64,000 nucleotides of DNA from Legionella gresilensis. GTDB lineage: Bacteria; Pseudomonadota; Gammaproteobacteria; Legionellales; Legionellaceae. The number at the start of each line of letters is the position of its first letter. Within the stretch, counting starts at the first letter, position 1. The notes below the pieces were generated by a model. The model had not been told where the DNA came from and made no database searches. It saw only the letters and a program-made list of their open reading frames with translations. The stretch spans positions 59,517-123,516 of the forward strand of contig NZ_CAAAHX010000004.1 in NCBI RefSeq assembly GCF_900639865.1, read 5' to 3'. Shown here piece by piece: positions 22,591-35,885 of this stretch. Both the position numbers and the translations under genes were made by a program.

Positions 22591-22901
22591 GCATTACCTA
22601 AATGTGCAATAATTAACTTATTTTCTACTTTTCCTGCCCCATGTCTTGCTAAAAAAACGATATCGACTGCAGGTAAATCCTGCGTGCGAAAAAATTCACG
22701 CACTAAACGCTTGAGTCTATTTCGTTGACATGCTTTTGCTATTTTCTTTTTTGACAAAGCAAGCCCTAATCTTGCATAGCCCAAGGAATTTTGTCGATAT
22801 AAAATAATTAATTCCGGGGTTATAACTTTATTGGCTTGGGTAAATACGTAATCATAATCACTTTTCGCGATTAAGCGTCGTTTTTTGTCAAAACTATACA
22901 C
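22557..22901 (-). CDS. rnpA: Ribonuclease P protein component
   Basis: This is the protein subunit of RNase P, which matures tRNA 5' ends. The RNR motif region (ACQRNRLKRLVREFFR) is clear. The start is GTG at 22901, sharing one base with the rpmH stop (TAGTG), which is a common rpmH-rnpA arrangement. Length is 114 residues. The RNA partner rnpB was not seen in this window. Confidence 0.96.
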   Translation of the reverse strand: MYSFDKKRRLIAKSDYDYVFTQANKVITPELIILYRQNSLGYARLGLALSKKKIAKACQRNRLKRLVREFFRTQDLPAVDIVFLARHGAGKVENKLIIAHLGNAWKKLNAFYVN

Positions 22902-23035
22902 TAAGCTGATAAACGCTTCCGACCTTTTGCACGACGACGTTTTAATACTAAGCGACCACCGCGGGTTGCCATACGTTGACGAAAGCCATGATCACGCTTG
23001 CGTTTTAGCTTACTAGGCTGATATGTACGCTTCAT
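22901..23035 (-). CDS. rpmH: 50S ribosomal protein L34
   Basis: The protein has 44 residues, begins [18 protein letters not shown] and ends in KGRKRLSA, the standard bL34 sequence. It starts at ATG 23035 and ends with TAG at 22901-22903. It is the first gene of the rpmH-mnmE operon, transcribed away from the origin gap. Confidence 0.98.
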   Translation of the reverse strand: MKRTYQPSKLKRKRDHGFRQRMATRGGRLVLKRRRAKGRKRLSA

Positions 23036-24458
23036 TTAAGACCTACTTAAATTAATTCAAAGGTGGGCAATGATAGAAAACTTTACAAGTTCTGTCAAAC
23101 CATCTGAAACAACAAGCTATGGTGTGATTAACATGCATAGCCAATTTAAGATGAAAAATAGCCTTGCAGAGCTTTTAAGTAAATACTTTTAAAAAGGGTT
23201 AAAAGTTTATTCTGTAATAATAATTAAATCTTAAATATTTATTTATTTTTTATTATTAGCACAAAAAATTCTGTGCATAACCTTAAAATATTATAATTAT
23301 ACAATAGGTTAGATTAAATATAGATCTGTTGAGAATAGGTGTTTTTAATGATTAATACTTTAAGATAGTTTTTAAACTGTATTAAAATAAGTGTAATTAT
23401 TCACATCCTTTACCCTACTAAACCAATTCTTTGTTAACACTATATTAGTACTCCTTTTATTTTCAATTGAACTAATTATGTACACCTGGAATTTACTCAA
23501 TAATTATAATAATTAAATAAGTATTTAAATTTGTTATGATTATTAAGTAGCAATTTTCTGTTAATAATTTATAAAAATTCATTTAAAACAAAGAGTTATG
23601 TTAAATTTATCCTGGTGATAGATAGTATTTAAGTAGTTACTGTTTTATTTAATAAAAATTTAATTTAAGTATTTTTAGGCTATTTTTGTGAATTGTCCCC
23701 ATGTTTAGTTAATTTTTGGGTTAGTTTTTAGGGGGATATTCTGCTTTTATAAACAGATAAGTATGGTAACTAATAAAATAGAAGGTTTAACTATTTATAT
23801 ATAACTGTTAGCTACTTTAATTTTATTGGCGGATTTAAATTGTCCCTGTATGAGTTTAACTTTAATCTTGTTATTATTTTTTCACGATGTATGCGGCTTA
23901 TGAATCAATATTATTTACTAATTTTAATTTGCATTAAAAAAATTTAATTTTCCTTTATCAGATCGCTTTATCTCTAAACTTTTTTGCGCTACATTATTCT
24001 TTGATATACAAAGTTATTCTTCAGTGTTGGAAATGTAGTTTAGATTTATCTATTTAGTGTTTGTATATCCATTTAAATTGACTAATTTTTGCTTAGTTAG
24101 ATCAACAGACCTCATGTAATTAGTAGTTTGATTGGCTTTCAATTTGGAGTTGAATGATTTTTTATTCAATTTTATCAAATATTAAGCAACTATGCTGTAA
24201 TATAGAAAAGTCGATCTCGAAAACTATATTTTTATTCTTTGCCAGGTATAATGATCGACCCGCCTATAAATTGTTTTATTTTAGTGTTCATAATTTTTAC
24301 TTTATAAAGCAATTTAAAAGGTAATGACGCTGTTATTAATTTTTATTATTGTATTAATAGCAAAGTAATTTAATTTACTTGCTAACTGGCTTCGGTAGCA
24401 GTATTTAACTTTTTTGGTTGTCTATTACTAGCAACCATTGTTGCTTGAGGAGTTTTTT
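23036..24458. other. Origin region (probable oriC) between rpmH and dnaA
   Basis: This 1.4 kb gap is strongly AT-rich and has no credible gene. DnaA-box-like nonamers are TGTGCATAA at 23272-23280 (complement TTATGCACA) and TTATTCACA at 23397-23405. Housekeeping genes run leftward on its left and rightward on its right, as expected for an origin. The promoters of rpmH and dnaA must also lie here. No clear box array or 13-mer repeats were found, so the exact unwinding site is not placed. Confidence 0.65.
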
Positions 24459-25814
24459 GTGTCTGCAATTGTTTGGCAGAAATGTGCAAAGCTTTTGGAA
24501 GAAGAATATCCTCCCCCACAATTTAATACTTGGTTACGGCCTCTACAAGCTGAACTACAAGAAAATTGCTTAATTCTTTTAGCTCCAAATAAATTTGTTG
24601 TTGATTGGGTTAAAAAAAATTTTTATAACCGTATTAAAGAGTTAGTACATCAGTTTGGGGGTGATTTAATATCGTCAGTGAGTATAGAAGTAGGAACAAA
24701 AATAGCTCAACCAGTTACTGTTGATAAAGTACCTGCTTCTGCAGTATCAACGACTACTCCAAAAGCTCCGCCTAATAAAACTGCTGATTATAAAAATAGT
24801 TATTTAAATAAAAAATTTGTTTTTGATAGCTTTGTTGAAGGCAATTCGAACCAATTGGCTCGTGCGGCTTCTCTACAAGTTGCTGAAAGGCCAGGCGACG
24901 CCTATAATCCTTTATTTATTTATGGTGGTGTTGGATTAGGGAAAACTCACTTAATGCATGCTATTGGAAATGCTATTTTAAAACATAATCCTGAAGCAAA
25001 AGTTCTTTATTTGCATTCTGAGCGTTTTGTAGCAGATATGGTTAAGGCACTTCAAACAAATTCTATTAATGAATTTAAACGTTTTTATCGTTCTTTAAAT
25101 GCTCTTTTAATTGATGATATTCAATTTTTTGCTGGTAAAGATCGCTCGCAAGAAGAGTTTTTCCATACTTTTAATGCTCTTTTAGAAGGTCAACAACAAA
25201 TTATTTTAACCAGTGATCGTTATCCTAAAGAGATTGAAGGTGTTGAAGAACGATTGAAGTCTCGTTTTGGCTGGGGATTAACGGTTGCTGTAGAACCCCC
25301 CGAATTAGAGACGCGGGTAGCTATTTTGATTAGTAAAGCCGAGCAATCAAATATTGAATTACCTTATGAAGTGGCTTTTTTTATTGCTAAGCGTATCCGC
25401 TCTAATGTCAGAGAGTTAGAGGGTGCCTTACGACGTGTTATTGCTAATGCTCATTTTACCGGTAAACCTATTACTATTGATTTTGTCCATGAAGCCTTAC
25501 GTGACTTACTTGCCCTGCAAGATAAACTAGTTACCATTGAAAATATTCAGAAAACAGTAGCTGAATATTATAAAGTTAAGGTTGCTGACTTGCTTTCTAA
25601 ACGTCGTAGTCGATCTATCGCACGGCCTCGGCAAATGGCGATGGCGTTAGCCAAAGATTTAACTAACCATAGTTTGCCAGAAATTGGTGATCATTTTGGT
25701 GGGCGAGATCATACTACAGTTATACATGCTTGCCGTAAAATTAAAGAACTGATCCAAATTGACAATGATTTTGCAGAGGATTTTAAAAATCTTATGCGTA
25801 TTTTATCGTCTTAA
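24459..25814 (+). CDS. dnaA: Chromosomal replication initiator DnaA
   Basis: This is an AAA+ initiator that binds DnaA boxes and opens oriC. Domain I begins [26 protein letters not shown]. The Walker A motif is [10 protein letters not shown], Walker B/box [19 protein letters not shown], and the domain IV signature [16 protein letters not shown]. The start is taken as GTG 24459 (451 residues) because GAGGAG lies six bases upstream; a TTG at 24438 would add seven residues with no family support. Confidence 0.98.
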   Translation: MSAIVWQKCAKLLEEEYPPPQFNTWLRPLQAELQENCLILLAPNKFVVDWVKKNFYNRIKELVHQFGGDLISSVSIEVGTKIAQPVTVDKVPASAVSTTTPKAPPNKTADYKNSYLNKKFVFDSFVEGNSNQLARAASLQVAERPGDAYNPLFIYGGVGLGKTHLMHAIGNAILKHNPEAKVLYLHSERFVADMVKALQTNSINEFKRFYRSLNALLIDDIQFFAGKDRSQEEFFHTFNALLEGQQQIILTSDRYPKEIEGVEERLKSRFGWGLTVAVEPPELETRVAILISKAEQSNIELPYEVAFFIAKRIRSNVRELEGALRRVIANAHFTGKPITIDFVHEALRDLLALQDKLVTIENIQKTVAEYYKVKVADLLSKRRSRSIARPRQMAMALAKDLTNHSLPEIGDHFGGRDHTTVIHACRKIKELIQIDNDFAEDFKNLMRILSS

Positions 25815-25826
25815 TTGAGAATTATT

Positions 25827-26933
25827 ATGTTTGAAATTGCTATTCCTAAGAATGAATTACTTCCACGTTTACTCATGGTGGCAGGTGCTGTTGATAAACG
25901 CCAATCACTTGCAATTTTAGCTAATATTTTAATTTCAATTAAACAAAAACGCTTGGTACTGACTGCAACTGATTTAGAAATGGAAATATCAGCCTTTTTA
26001 AATTGTCATGATTGTCTTACTGAAGGTGAAATTACAGTTCCTGCTAAAAAGTTTATTGATATTATTCGCTCTCTTGATGATGAGGCTATCCCCACAATTA
26101 AGTTAGATGAAAATGCTGTGATTTTAAAGGCAGGCCGTAGTAAGTTTAAATTAGCAACATTACCAGCAGAACAATTTCCTAATAGTGATCAAGAACAGCC
26201 TGACATTGAACTTAAGTTACCTAGGGCAGAATTACTTTGGTTATTGCAATCAACTCATTTTGCTATGTCTCAGCAAGATGTTCGAGTTTTTTTAAATGGC
26301 CTACTTTTTGAACTTGAAGGTAATACGATTACTACCGTGGCAACAGACGGCCATCGGATGGCTATTTGTAGACATTTGTCAGATTTAAATTTTCCAAGTC
26401 AGCGCTTATTAATTCCACGCAAAGGGATTCAAGAAATGCTTCGTCTTCTCAATTCTGTTGATGATGAAGAAATTAGTGTTATTGCTGGAAGAAATTACTT
26501 CTGTTTAATTACAGCCGATTATAAATTTAATTCAAAATTAATCGAAGCTAGATTTCCGCCTTATGTAAGAGCTATCCCTACCAATAATGATAAATTCATT
26601 TTAATTGAGAAAGATCTCTTAAAACGTTCGTTGCAACGAATAATGATTCTTGCTCATGAAAAGTCACGCGCTGTTTTACTGCATATACAACCTTCTGGCG
26701 TTACCCTTGTAGCTAATAATCAAGAAAAGGAAGAAGCAACAGAATCGTTAGAAGCTAATGTTGATGGTCAAGAGCTTAAAATAGGTATCAATGCTGGTTA
26801 TCTTTTAGATGTTTTAAACATTTTACCTGGTAATTTAGTTCGATTATCCATGTCTACTACTGACCGTAGTATTTTAGTTGAATCTTTAGAAGACGAACAT
26901 TATCAATATATCATTATGCCTATGAAATTATGA
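25827..26933 (+). CDS. dnaN: DNA polymerase III beta sliding clamp
   Basis: This is the ring-shaped processivity clamp. MFEIAIPKNELLPRLLMVAGAVDKRQ at the start, ATDGHRMAICR in the middle and YIIMPMKL at the end are diagnostic. The ATG at 25827 is preferred over a TTG at 25815, giving 368 residues. Its stop overlaps the start of recF (ATGA). Confidence 0.98.
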   Translation: MFEIAIPKNELLPRLLMVAGAVDKRQSLAILANILISIKQKRLVLTATDLEMEISAFLNCHDCLTEGEITVPAKKFIDIIRSLDDEAIPTIKLDENAVILKAGRSKFKLATLPAEQFPNSDQEQPDIELKLPRAELLWLLQSTHFAMSQQDVRVFLNGLLFELEGNTITTVATDGHRMAICRHLSDLNFPSQRLLIPRKGIQEMLRLLNSVDDEEISVIAGRNYFCLITADYKFNSKLIEARFPPYVRAIPTNNDKFILIEKDLLKRSLQRIMILAHEKSRAVLLHIQPSGVTLVANNQEKEEATESLEANVDGQELKIGINAGYLLDVLNILPGNLVRLSMSTTDRSILVESLEDEHYQYIIMPMKL

Positions 26934-27988
26934 AGCTTAATGATATTCAAATAACAAATCTTCGTAATATTTCTTCCGCCAAACTTGATCTCCATTTACA
27001 TTTGAATTTTATCACGGGTGATAATGGTAGTGGTAAAACATCTTTTCTTGAGGCCATTTATCTCCTTGCTAGTGGGCATTCTTTCCGAAGCCGCGAAATT
27101 TCAGCTTTAGTTTCACATGAGCAAGATAGTTTAGTTGTTTTCGCTAATACAATTGATAATCAATATGTAAGTATTCAGAAATCATTGCGCTCTTCTACTA
27201 TGGCTCGCATAAATGGACAGCCTTGTTTAACCAGCAGTGAGCTTGCTTTTTTTTTACCTTGTCAGGTTATTTATCAAGATATATTTCAGATTATTGATGC
27301 AGGCCCTGCAATACGCCGAAGTTTACTTGATTGGGGATTGTTTCACGTGGAACATCCTTATCATACAATTTGGAAGGATTATCGGCGTGCATTAAAGCAA
27401 CGTAATACCCTATTAAAACAACGTGCAGCTAGTACGGCATTAATTCCATGGAATAAAATACTTTCTACACTTGCTAAACAATTAAATGATTATCGGCAAG
27501 CCTATTTTTTAAAGCTGATGGAAGCCTTTAAAATTATTTTACCTCAGTTAACAAACGTTGAATGTTTGCTAAACTATTATAAGGGGTGGGATAGGCGTAA
27601 TGAAGGTAGAAATTTAGAAACTATACTTGCTGCAAGTTATGAAGTTGATTTAGCTCGCGGTCAAACTCACTATGGCGCTCATCAAGCTGATTTAACGATT
27701 ATGAGTAAAGATATAAAAGTGAGACATTTTCTTTCCCGCGGTCAACAAAAAATGATTTTATTCGCCCTAAAATTTGCTCAAACTGCTTTGCTTGGAGGCA
27801 GTTGCGTCCATTTGATTGATGATTTTACTTCAGAGTTAGATGAGGAACATTTGCAACGTTTATTAAAATATATTGTTAAAAGCGAAGATCAATTTTTTAT
27901 TACTTTACGTAAAGGATCGAAAATAATTACAGGTTTTGATTTCCCTCATCAAATTCTTCACATGGAGCAAGGCAATATTACTAAGTAA
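26930..27988 (+). CDS. recF: Recombination/repair ATPase RecF
   Basis: This SMC-like ATPase loads RecA at single-strand gaps. Walker A is GDNGSGKTSFLEAIYLL, the ABC signature is FLSRGQQKMI, and Walker B is VHLIDDFTSELDEEHL. Its 352 residues are normal. A parS-like 16-mer lies within its coding sequence (27339-27354). Confidence 0.97.
   Translation: MKLNDIQITNLRNISSAKLDLHLHLNFITGDNGSGKTSFLEAIYLLASGHSFRSREISALVSHEQDSLVVFANTIDNQYVSIQKSLRSSTMARINGQPCLTSSELAFFLPCQVIYQDIFQIIDAGPAIRRSLLDWGLFHVEHPYHTIWKDYRRALKQRNTLLKQRAASTALIPWNKILSTLAKQLNDYRQAYFLKLMEAFKIILPQLTNVECLLNYYKGWDRRNEGRNLETILAASYEVDLARGQTHYGAHQADLTIMSKDIKVRHFLSRGQQKMILFALKFAQTALLGGSCVHLIDDFTSELDEEHLQRLLKYIVKSEDQFFITLRKGSKIITGFDFPHQILHMEQGNITK
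27339..27354. promoter_or_regulatory. parS: parS-like centromere site inside recF
   Basis: TGTTTCACGTGGAACA matches the near-universal chromosomal parS palindrome (TGTTNCACGTGNAACA) at every fixed base. ParB binds such sites and spreads to form the segregation complex. The position about 3 kb from dnaA is where parS sites cluster in most bacteria. The site is embedded in a coding sequence, which is also common. parA and parB are not in this window. Confidence 0.9.
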
Positions 27989-28003
27989 ATAAAATAACAA
28001 AAA

Positions 28004-28019
28004 CGTTTCACGTGAAACA
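28004..28019. promoter_or_regulatory. parS: Second parS-like site, between recF and gyrB
   Basis: CGTTTCACGTGAAACA differs from the perfect palindrome TGTTTCACGTGAAACA at one outer base. It is intergenic, 665 bases from the first site, and upstream of the gyrB ribosome binding site, so ParB bound here might also affect gyrB transcription (inference). Confidence 0.85.
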
Positions 28020-28118
28020 AATTAAAAAAACTTGTTTTATAGCGTTTTCAAACGGACAGTATCTAGAACTGTCAAATTGTTAGTAAGTGATATAAACCCT
28101 ATACAAATAATGATATAA

Positions 28119-30575
<2,457 letters not shown>

Positions 30576-30588
30576 GCAGATAATCAAG

Positions 30589-30610
30589 TAAAAAGCCGCA
30601 TCCTTGCGGC
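30589..30610 (-). terminator. Intrinsic terminator on the minus strand, near the gyrB 3' end
   Basis: Stem GCCGCA/TGCGGC (30595-30600 and 30605-30610) with loop TCCT. On the minus strand it is followed by TTTTT, so it would end leftward transcripts from the TPR gene at 30970. On the plus strand there is no T-run, so gyrB termination here would be weaker. Confidence 0.6.
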
Positions 30611-30969
30611 GAAGCACATCCTGTACTGGTCCCTTGTCTTTGACTTCCTGTCAGACTAATCCTTGTCATCCTTTATTGACAAGTATATGTATAATAATAA
30701 ATTTAACCTAAAGTTAATTGCGGTTTAAACTATAAGAAATATCTCAAAAAAGGGTGGGTTACAGGCCCAGGTTTTAAAATAATCAAAATTTAGTTAAATT
30801 TATAATTAAATTAATAATTTTGCTGATAAATTGACGTATTTTTACTTAAAAAGCTTATGGCAACAGTTAGTAATCAAAACTTTGAAGAAAACTGTACTAT
30901 GATGAGATAAAAAAGCTTTAAGCTTATTTGAAACTTAAGCAAGATTGTTATGCCTCATATTTTATGAGG
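30611..30969. other. Spacer between gyrB and the TPR gene
   Basis: AT-rich and non-coding in all frames as far as can be judged. No RNA gene, repeat or riboswitch was recognised. Confidence 0.5.
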
Positions 30970-32277
30970 CTAACTTTGAAACCAATAATCTGCTAAAGAA
31001 GTATTTTTATAATGGTTAAGGTAGGTAAAAAAGAAATCCTGTGCTTTTTGGTATTGATTTGTTTTTAATAAACAGCATAGAAATGTTTGTGTGTAAATTT
31101 CATTTTGCGCATCACTTCCACCTAATTGAAAGCAGTTACGGATAGCGGGCTGCATTAACTCATAGGCAGCCTGATAGTCTTTTTCTGCAAAGTGTTTAAC
31201 ACCGGCACATAAAGGAAAAGCAATATTTTGCCATAAATTACGGTCATGTTTTGAATTTAAGGTAGAAGCATAAGAGTTAATAGATTGTAAGGATTGAGTT
31301 GCCAAATCATTTTTACCAGCTCGCACAAGACAATAAATAAAATGCACATTGTTAAAAGGTATGTAATGTTCAAAAGGATGGGAATCAAGATAGGGCGTAA
31401 TTTGCTGAAAATAGTTATCTTGTGGCAGGCCTGCTAAATCCATACGCCATAACAATGAAATAGCATCAATTTGCTCTAAAACAGTATTAGGTAAACTGCC
31501 AAAAATATAGGGGAAAAGTTCTAAAACTTTCTCCTGATTGCGATTAGCCAGATAAAATAATGCGAGATGCCATGTATTATGTCCTTTTAAAAGAGGTAAA
31601 ATCTCTGGGCATATTAAAGGTAAACTTTCTAAACACTGAATCCCTTCCTCTACATTACTTTCCAGCAAATAGGTATGAGCTAAAGTGTGATACGCCCAAG
31701 GGACAGTAGATTCACTTATATCTATTGCTTGTTTAGCAATTTTTTTAGCTTTTGCATAATGTCCACATAGTTCTTGTGCAAACGAATAACTAGATAAAAA
31801 AGCCGGATCGTGTTGATTTTGTTTCATACAACTTTTACATAAGTTAAGGAAGTACCGGCTTTGATAAGATTGTCCCGTGCAATAAAAAAGCCATTCTGCA
31901 AATTTCAACGCTAGGACATCTTGAGGAAATTGTTTAACAATACTGGTAAGTAGAGTAATTGCACACTCGTAATTTAAATAAGCCCAGGCACGAATTGCAT
32001 AATAGGTTAATCTTTCTCGTAAATTTGATTGATACAGTAGTACTTCTGCCTCTTTAAGAATTTGTAGCGCTACTTTGGTTGGTTCATCTTCTTGGGCATA
32101 AAGGTAAAAAGCAGCAGCATAAGCCTGAATAAGCAAACTATGGGGATGATCTTTGGCTGCTTTAAGGATAATGTCAGCATGGGCTCCCGAGTTTAAAATT
32201 TCACTATTAAAATAATTGATGGCGTCTATTACTTGTCGAGACTTAGTGGTAACAGCTAATCCCCTTTGAGTTTTCAT
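30970..32277 (-). CDS. TPR-type helical repeat protein, TTC38-like
   Basis: This 435-residue soluble protein is made of repeated helical pairs (for example AKKIAKQAIDISESTVPWAYHTLAHTYLL and NVEEGIQCLESL). The combination HTLAHTYLLESNVEEGI followed by GHNTWHLALFYLANRN is the hallmark of the TTC38 family, which is shared by eukaryotes and many bacteria. The biochemical function of the family is unknown. There is no signal peptide. The gene is convergent with gyrB, with a minus-strand terminator downstream. Confidence 0.75.
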   Translation of the reverse strand: MKTQRGLAVTTKSRQVIDAINYFNSEILNSGAHADIILKAAKDHPHSLLIQAYAAAFYLYAQEDEPTKVALQILKEAEVLLYQSNLRERLTYYAIRAWAYLNYECAITLLTSIVKQFPQDVLALKFAEWLFYCTGQSYQSRYFLNLCKSCMKQNQHDPAFLSSYSFAQELCGHYAKAKKIAKQAIDISESTVPWAYHTLAHTYLLESNVEEGIQCLESLPLICPEILPLLKGHNTWHLALFYLANRNQEKVLELFPYIFGSLPNTVLEQIDAISLLWRMDLAGLPQDNYFQQITPYLDSHPFEHYIPFNNVHFIYCLVRAGKNDLATQSLQSINSYASTLNSKHDRNLWQNIAFPLCAGVKHFAEKDYQAAYELMQPAIRNCFQLGGSDAQNEIYTQTFLCCLLKTNQYQKAQDFFFTYLNHYKNTSLADYWFQS

Positions 32278-32556
32278 AATATATACTTTAATAAATAAAT
32301 AAATATATAAAGAATCATAGCAGATAGAATTAAGCTGCAGATAAAGGCAATAATTGACTTAATTTAAAACATAGTAATTTATGTATTATTTTGCGATAAT
32401 AATAACTGTTTTAGCCCAAGCTTTAATTCTTTAATTACTATTTAGTCACAGTTAATAAATTTACCCTATTTGAAATCATAGTCATTTAATTATAAAGGGA
32501 TAATAGTTTAATGGGTGTGAATTAACTTCCAATTAATCTTAAGTAGTGTGTTTTTT

Positions 32557-34800
32557 ATGATGATATCTAACGTTGAGCAAAAATCGCTTACAGAGTTTAC
32601 TGAAAAAGCTTATCTTGATTATTCTATGTATGTCATTTTAGATAGAGCTTTGCCAAATATTGCTGATGGTTTGAAGCCTGTGCAAAGACGTATTGTATAC
32701 GCTATGTCAGAACTTGGTCTTAAAGCAACAGCTAAACATAAAAAATCAGCACGCACGGTTGGAGATGTATTAGGTAAATTTCATCCACATGGGGACGTAG
32801 CTTGCTATGAAGCAATGGTACTCATGGCTCAACCTTTTTCTTACCGCTATCCCTTTGTTGATGGCCAAGGTAACTGGGGATCACCTGATGATCCTAAATC
32901 TTTTGCAGCGATGCGTTATACGGAAGCTAGATTATCAGGCTACGCGGATTTATTACTATCAGAGTTACAACAAGGCACAATTGACTGGGTAGATAATTTT
33001 GACGGTACATTAACAGAACCTTCTTTGCTACCAGCACGCCTACCAAATGTTTTATTAAATGGCGCAACCGGTATTGCTGTCGGTATGTCAGCAGACATCT
33101 TACCACATAATTTAACTGAGGTTGCCAATGCTTGCGCCTATTTACTTGATCATCCAAATGCTAGCCTAGATAAAATTTGCAAACACATTAAAGCACCAGA
33201 TTTTCCTACAAATGCTGAAATTATTACACCTACAGCTCAAATTCGAACAATGTATGAGACTGGTGTTGGCTCAATCAAAATGCGGGCTGTATATAAAATT
33301 GAACGACATCAAGTTGTAATTACAGCGCTCCCTTATCAAGTCTCCGGTGCCAAAGTAATAGAACAGATAGCCACACAAATGCAGCAAAAAAAACTTCCCT
33401 TAGTTGAAGATTTACGTGATGAATCTGATCATGAGCATCCTACTCGTTTGGTTATCATACCTAAATCAAATCGAGTTGATATTGATAGCATGATGTCACA
33501 TCTCTTTGCTACTACAGATTTAGAGAGAAGCTATCGGGTTAACTTTAATATGATTGGCTTAGATGGTAAGCCTAAAGTAAAAAACTTATTAACTATTTTA
33601 ACTGAGTGGTTAAGCTTTAGATTGACCACTGTTGAGAAAAGATTACGTTATCGTTTAAATAAGATATTAGATCGCATTCACGTTTTAGAAGGACTGCTCA
33701 TTGCATTCCTTAATATTGATGAAGTCATTGCAATAATTCGCGAAGATGAGAATCCGAAGCAAGGTTTGATGAAGCGTTTTAAGCTAAGTGAAAGACAGGC
33801 TGAAGCGATCCTGGAAATAAAGCTCCGTCACTTAGCAAAACTGGAAGAAATAAAATTAAAAGGTGAACTCGATGAATTATCAGAGGAACGTGATTCAATT
33901 CAAGCAATTTTAGAAAGTGAAAATGCTTTAAAGCAATTAGTTAAGAATGAAATTATTGCTGATCGAAATAAATACGGTGATAAGCGCAAGTCACCTCTAG
34001 TAGAGCGAAGCGAAGCACAGGCCTTAAAAGAAACAGATATTATACCTAATGAACCAGTCACTATTATTTTATCTGAGAAAGGATGGATTCGTGCAGCTAA
34101 AGGTCATGATGTAAATGGGCAAGATTTAAATTATAAAGCTAATGATTCGTTTAAAGCTCAAATAAATGCACGCAGTAATCAGCAGATTGTTTTTTTTGAT
34201 AGTACGGGCAAAGTCTATACCTTACCAGCGCATGTATTGCCTTCAGCCCGTGGACAAGGTGAACCTCTAACAGGAAAATTAAATCCTGCTAATGGCGCAA
34301 CATTTGAGGCTCTTGTTGCTGGTGATCCGCAAGATTATTTTTTACTTGCAAGTGATGCCGGTTACGGTTTTATAGCACAATTAAATGAGTTATATGTTAA
34401 AAACCGCAATGGTAAAGCCTGTTTAAAGTTAACGGAGAATAGCTTGGTTTTAATGCCACGTTTGATTAATCAGCAAGAAGCTGCCAATGTAGCTTGTGTA
34501 ACCAATGTGGGCCGTTTATTAGTGTTCTCAGCAGAAGAGTTACCAGTTTTAAATAAAGGCAAAGGGGTTAAATTGATTAATATACCAAGTGCCAAAGCTG
34601 CTCAGCGTGAAGAGTACTTAATTGACGTGCAAGTTTTAAGTAAAAAAGATCTTTTAACTGTTTATGCTGGAAAGCGTCATTATACCCTAAAACCCGCTGA
34701 CTTAGAGCACTATCAAGGTGAGCGAGGCCGGCGAGGTAATTGTTTGCCCCGTGGCTTACAGAATGTGACTGCGTTGCGTGTGGCTAAATCTGAAAATTAA
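32557..34800 (+). CDS. parC: DNA topoisomerase IV subunit A
   Basis: This is the decatenase subunit that cuts DNA through an active-site tyrosine (in [11 protein letters not shown]). The N-terminus ([24 protein letters not shown]) and length (748 residues) match ParC, not GyrA. The quinolone-determining region reads [16 protein letters not shown]: Val occupies the place of E. coli Ser80, while Glu84 is kept. The start is one of two adjacent ATGs (32557 or 32560); a GTG at 32548 is less likely. parE is not adjacent. Confidence 0.96.
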   Translation: MMISNVEQKSLTEFTEKAYLDYSMYVILDRALPNIADGLKPVQRRIVYAMSELGLKATAKHKKSARTVGDVLGKFHPHGDVACYEAMVLMAQPFSYRYPFVDGQGNWGSPDDPKSFAAMRYTEARLSGYADLLLSELQQGTIDWVDNFDGTLTEPSLLPARLPNVLLNGATGIAVGMSADILPHNLTEVANACAYLLDHPNASLDKICKHIKAPDFPTNAEIITPTAQIRTMYETGVGSIKMRAVYKIERHQVVITALPYQVSGAKVIEQIATQMQQKKLPLVEDLRDESDHEHPTRLVIIPKSNRVDIDSMMSHLFATTDLERSYRVNFNMIGLDGKPKVKNLLTILTEWLSFRLTTVEKRLRYRLNKILDRIHVLEGLLIAFLNIDEVIAIIREDENPKQGLMKRFKLSERQAEAILEIKLRHLAKLEEIKLKGELDELSEERDSIQAILESENALKQLVKNEIIADRNKYGDKRKSPLVERSEAQALKETDIIPNEPVTIILSEKGWIRAAKGHDVNGQDLNYKANDSFKAQINARSNQQIVFFDSTGKVYTLPAHVLPSARGQGEPLTGKLNPANGATFEALVAGDPQDYFLLASDAGYGFIAQLNELYVKNRNGKACLKLTENSLVLMPRLINQQEAANVACVTNVGRLLVFSAEELPVLNKGKGVKLINIPSAKAAQREEYLIDVQVLSKKDLLTVYAGKRHYTLKPADLEHYQGERGRRGNCLPRGLQNVTALRVAKSEN

Positions 34801-34803
34801 AAC

Positions 34804-34928
34804 TATAGCGCCGGACACTAAGCTTTATACTTCGTTGCAAGTTCGATCAGCTCAATCATGTATTTAATTGTATACTTCTTCGCCTCGCTCACTTGCGTCT
34901 TGTCTAAAACTTAGTGGGCGGCGCTATA
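34804..34928. repeat. Dispersed palindromic repeat, copy B
   Basis: The ends TATAGCGCC and GGCGCTATA are perfect inverted repeats, and the inner arms CTAAGCTTTATAC and TCTAAAACTTAG extend the potential stem. The central part is diverged. Homologous to 3010-3136, which lies 31.7 kb away. It lies four bases past the parC stop and could serve as its terminator structure. Confidence 0.85.
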
Positions 34929-34963
34929 ACATGTTGAGAAATAAAATTAATTTCAAGTAAAAA

Positions 34964-35824
34964 TTATTCAGTTAATAGGTTAATTAATAAATTTTTTTGG
35001 GTTAAAGATAAGTTAGTTAGAGGAAGTGCTTTTAGTGAAAGTAATTTGTATAAAGATAGAGTTGATAAATTTTCTTGTGCGTTAATATGTTTTGCGATGG
35101 TATTAATGTCCCCTCTCACCAAGGGGCCGGTGAGAGCTGCTGTTAAACTAGGCGCGCATTGAATATTGGTAAGACTTGTTTGCATTAAACGCGTAATAAC
35201 TGGTTTTGCTTCTTGCTCAGAAATACCAGCTTCAACAAATAATTCTATAGCTTGTGTTGCTAAGGTAACTAAATGGTTAGCAGCAAGAACCGCTGCCGCG
35301 TGATAAAGTGTTTTTTTACTCGCGTCGATCGTAACTAGATTGGCCCCTAAAGGTTTAAAAAGTGTTGATAAAATTGCTATGGCTCGTTCGTCACCTTCAA
35401 TTGCACAATCACAGTCCTTAAAACAATTTTGATCAAATAAATCTGCTCTGAACGCCTTTAATGGATGAAAACTTGCAATATAACAGCCTTGATCTTGCAA
35501 TGGCTTTAAGACTTCAGAACTTAAAACACCACTACAATGAGCAACAATATTGCCTGGTAAAATAATTTTTTTCTGAGCAAGTTCTAAAGCAATGGGCGCA
35601 ATATCGTCATCAGGGGTTGTAATAAAAGTAATATCTGCTGATGGTAAATCCATTATAGAAGCTACAGGTTTACCTTGCTTAACGAGTGAGTGAGTTTGCT
35701 CTGCATTAGAAAATTTCTTATTAAGAATTGCTCCCAAAGAAATTTGCCCTGAAGAAATAAGGCTAAGCGCTAGATTCTTTCCTAAGCGGCCGGCACCAAT
35801 CAAATTAAACAATAAAGATGGCAT
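34964..35824 (-). CDS. Rossmann-like NADP-binding protein with DUF2520 domain
   Basis: The N-terminal dinucleotide fold has FNLIGAGRLGKNLALSL (GxGxxG) and the strand ITFITTPDDDIAPIA. The C-terminal helical domain has YHAAAVLAANHLVTLATQA and ALTGPLVRGDINTIAKHI, which define DUF2520. The overall fold resembles ketopantoate and pyrroline-5-carboxylate reductases; the substrate is unknown. 286 residues, normal for the family, monocistronic. Confidence 0.88.
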   Translation of the reverse strand: MPSLLFNLIGAGRLGKNLALSLISSGQISLGAILNKKFSNAEQTHSLVKQGKPVASIMDLPSADITFITTPDDDIAPIALELAQKKIILPGNIVAHCSGVLSSEVLKPLQDQGCYIASFHPLKAFRADLFDQNCFKDCDCAIEGDERAIAILSTLFKPLGANLVTIDASKKTLYHAAAVLAANHLVTLATQAIELFVEAGISEQEAKPVITRLMQTSLTNIQCAPSLTAALTGPLVRGDINTIAKHINAQENLSTLSLYKLLSLKALPLTNLSLTQKNLLINLLTE

Positions 35825-35885
35825 TAATTAAAAATTATTTCCTGATTAAAACTAAATTCAATAGTAATAGTATAAATGAGTTTCA

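Noticed and set aside
23036..24458. Search for rnpB, 6S RNA or other structured RNA in the origin gap
   Set aside because: No conserved core of any known RNA was recognised; the gap is simply AT-rich.
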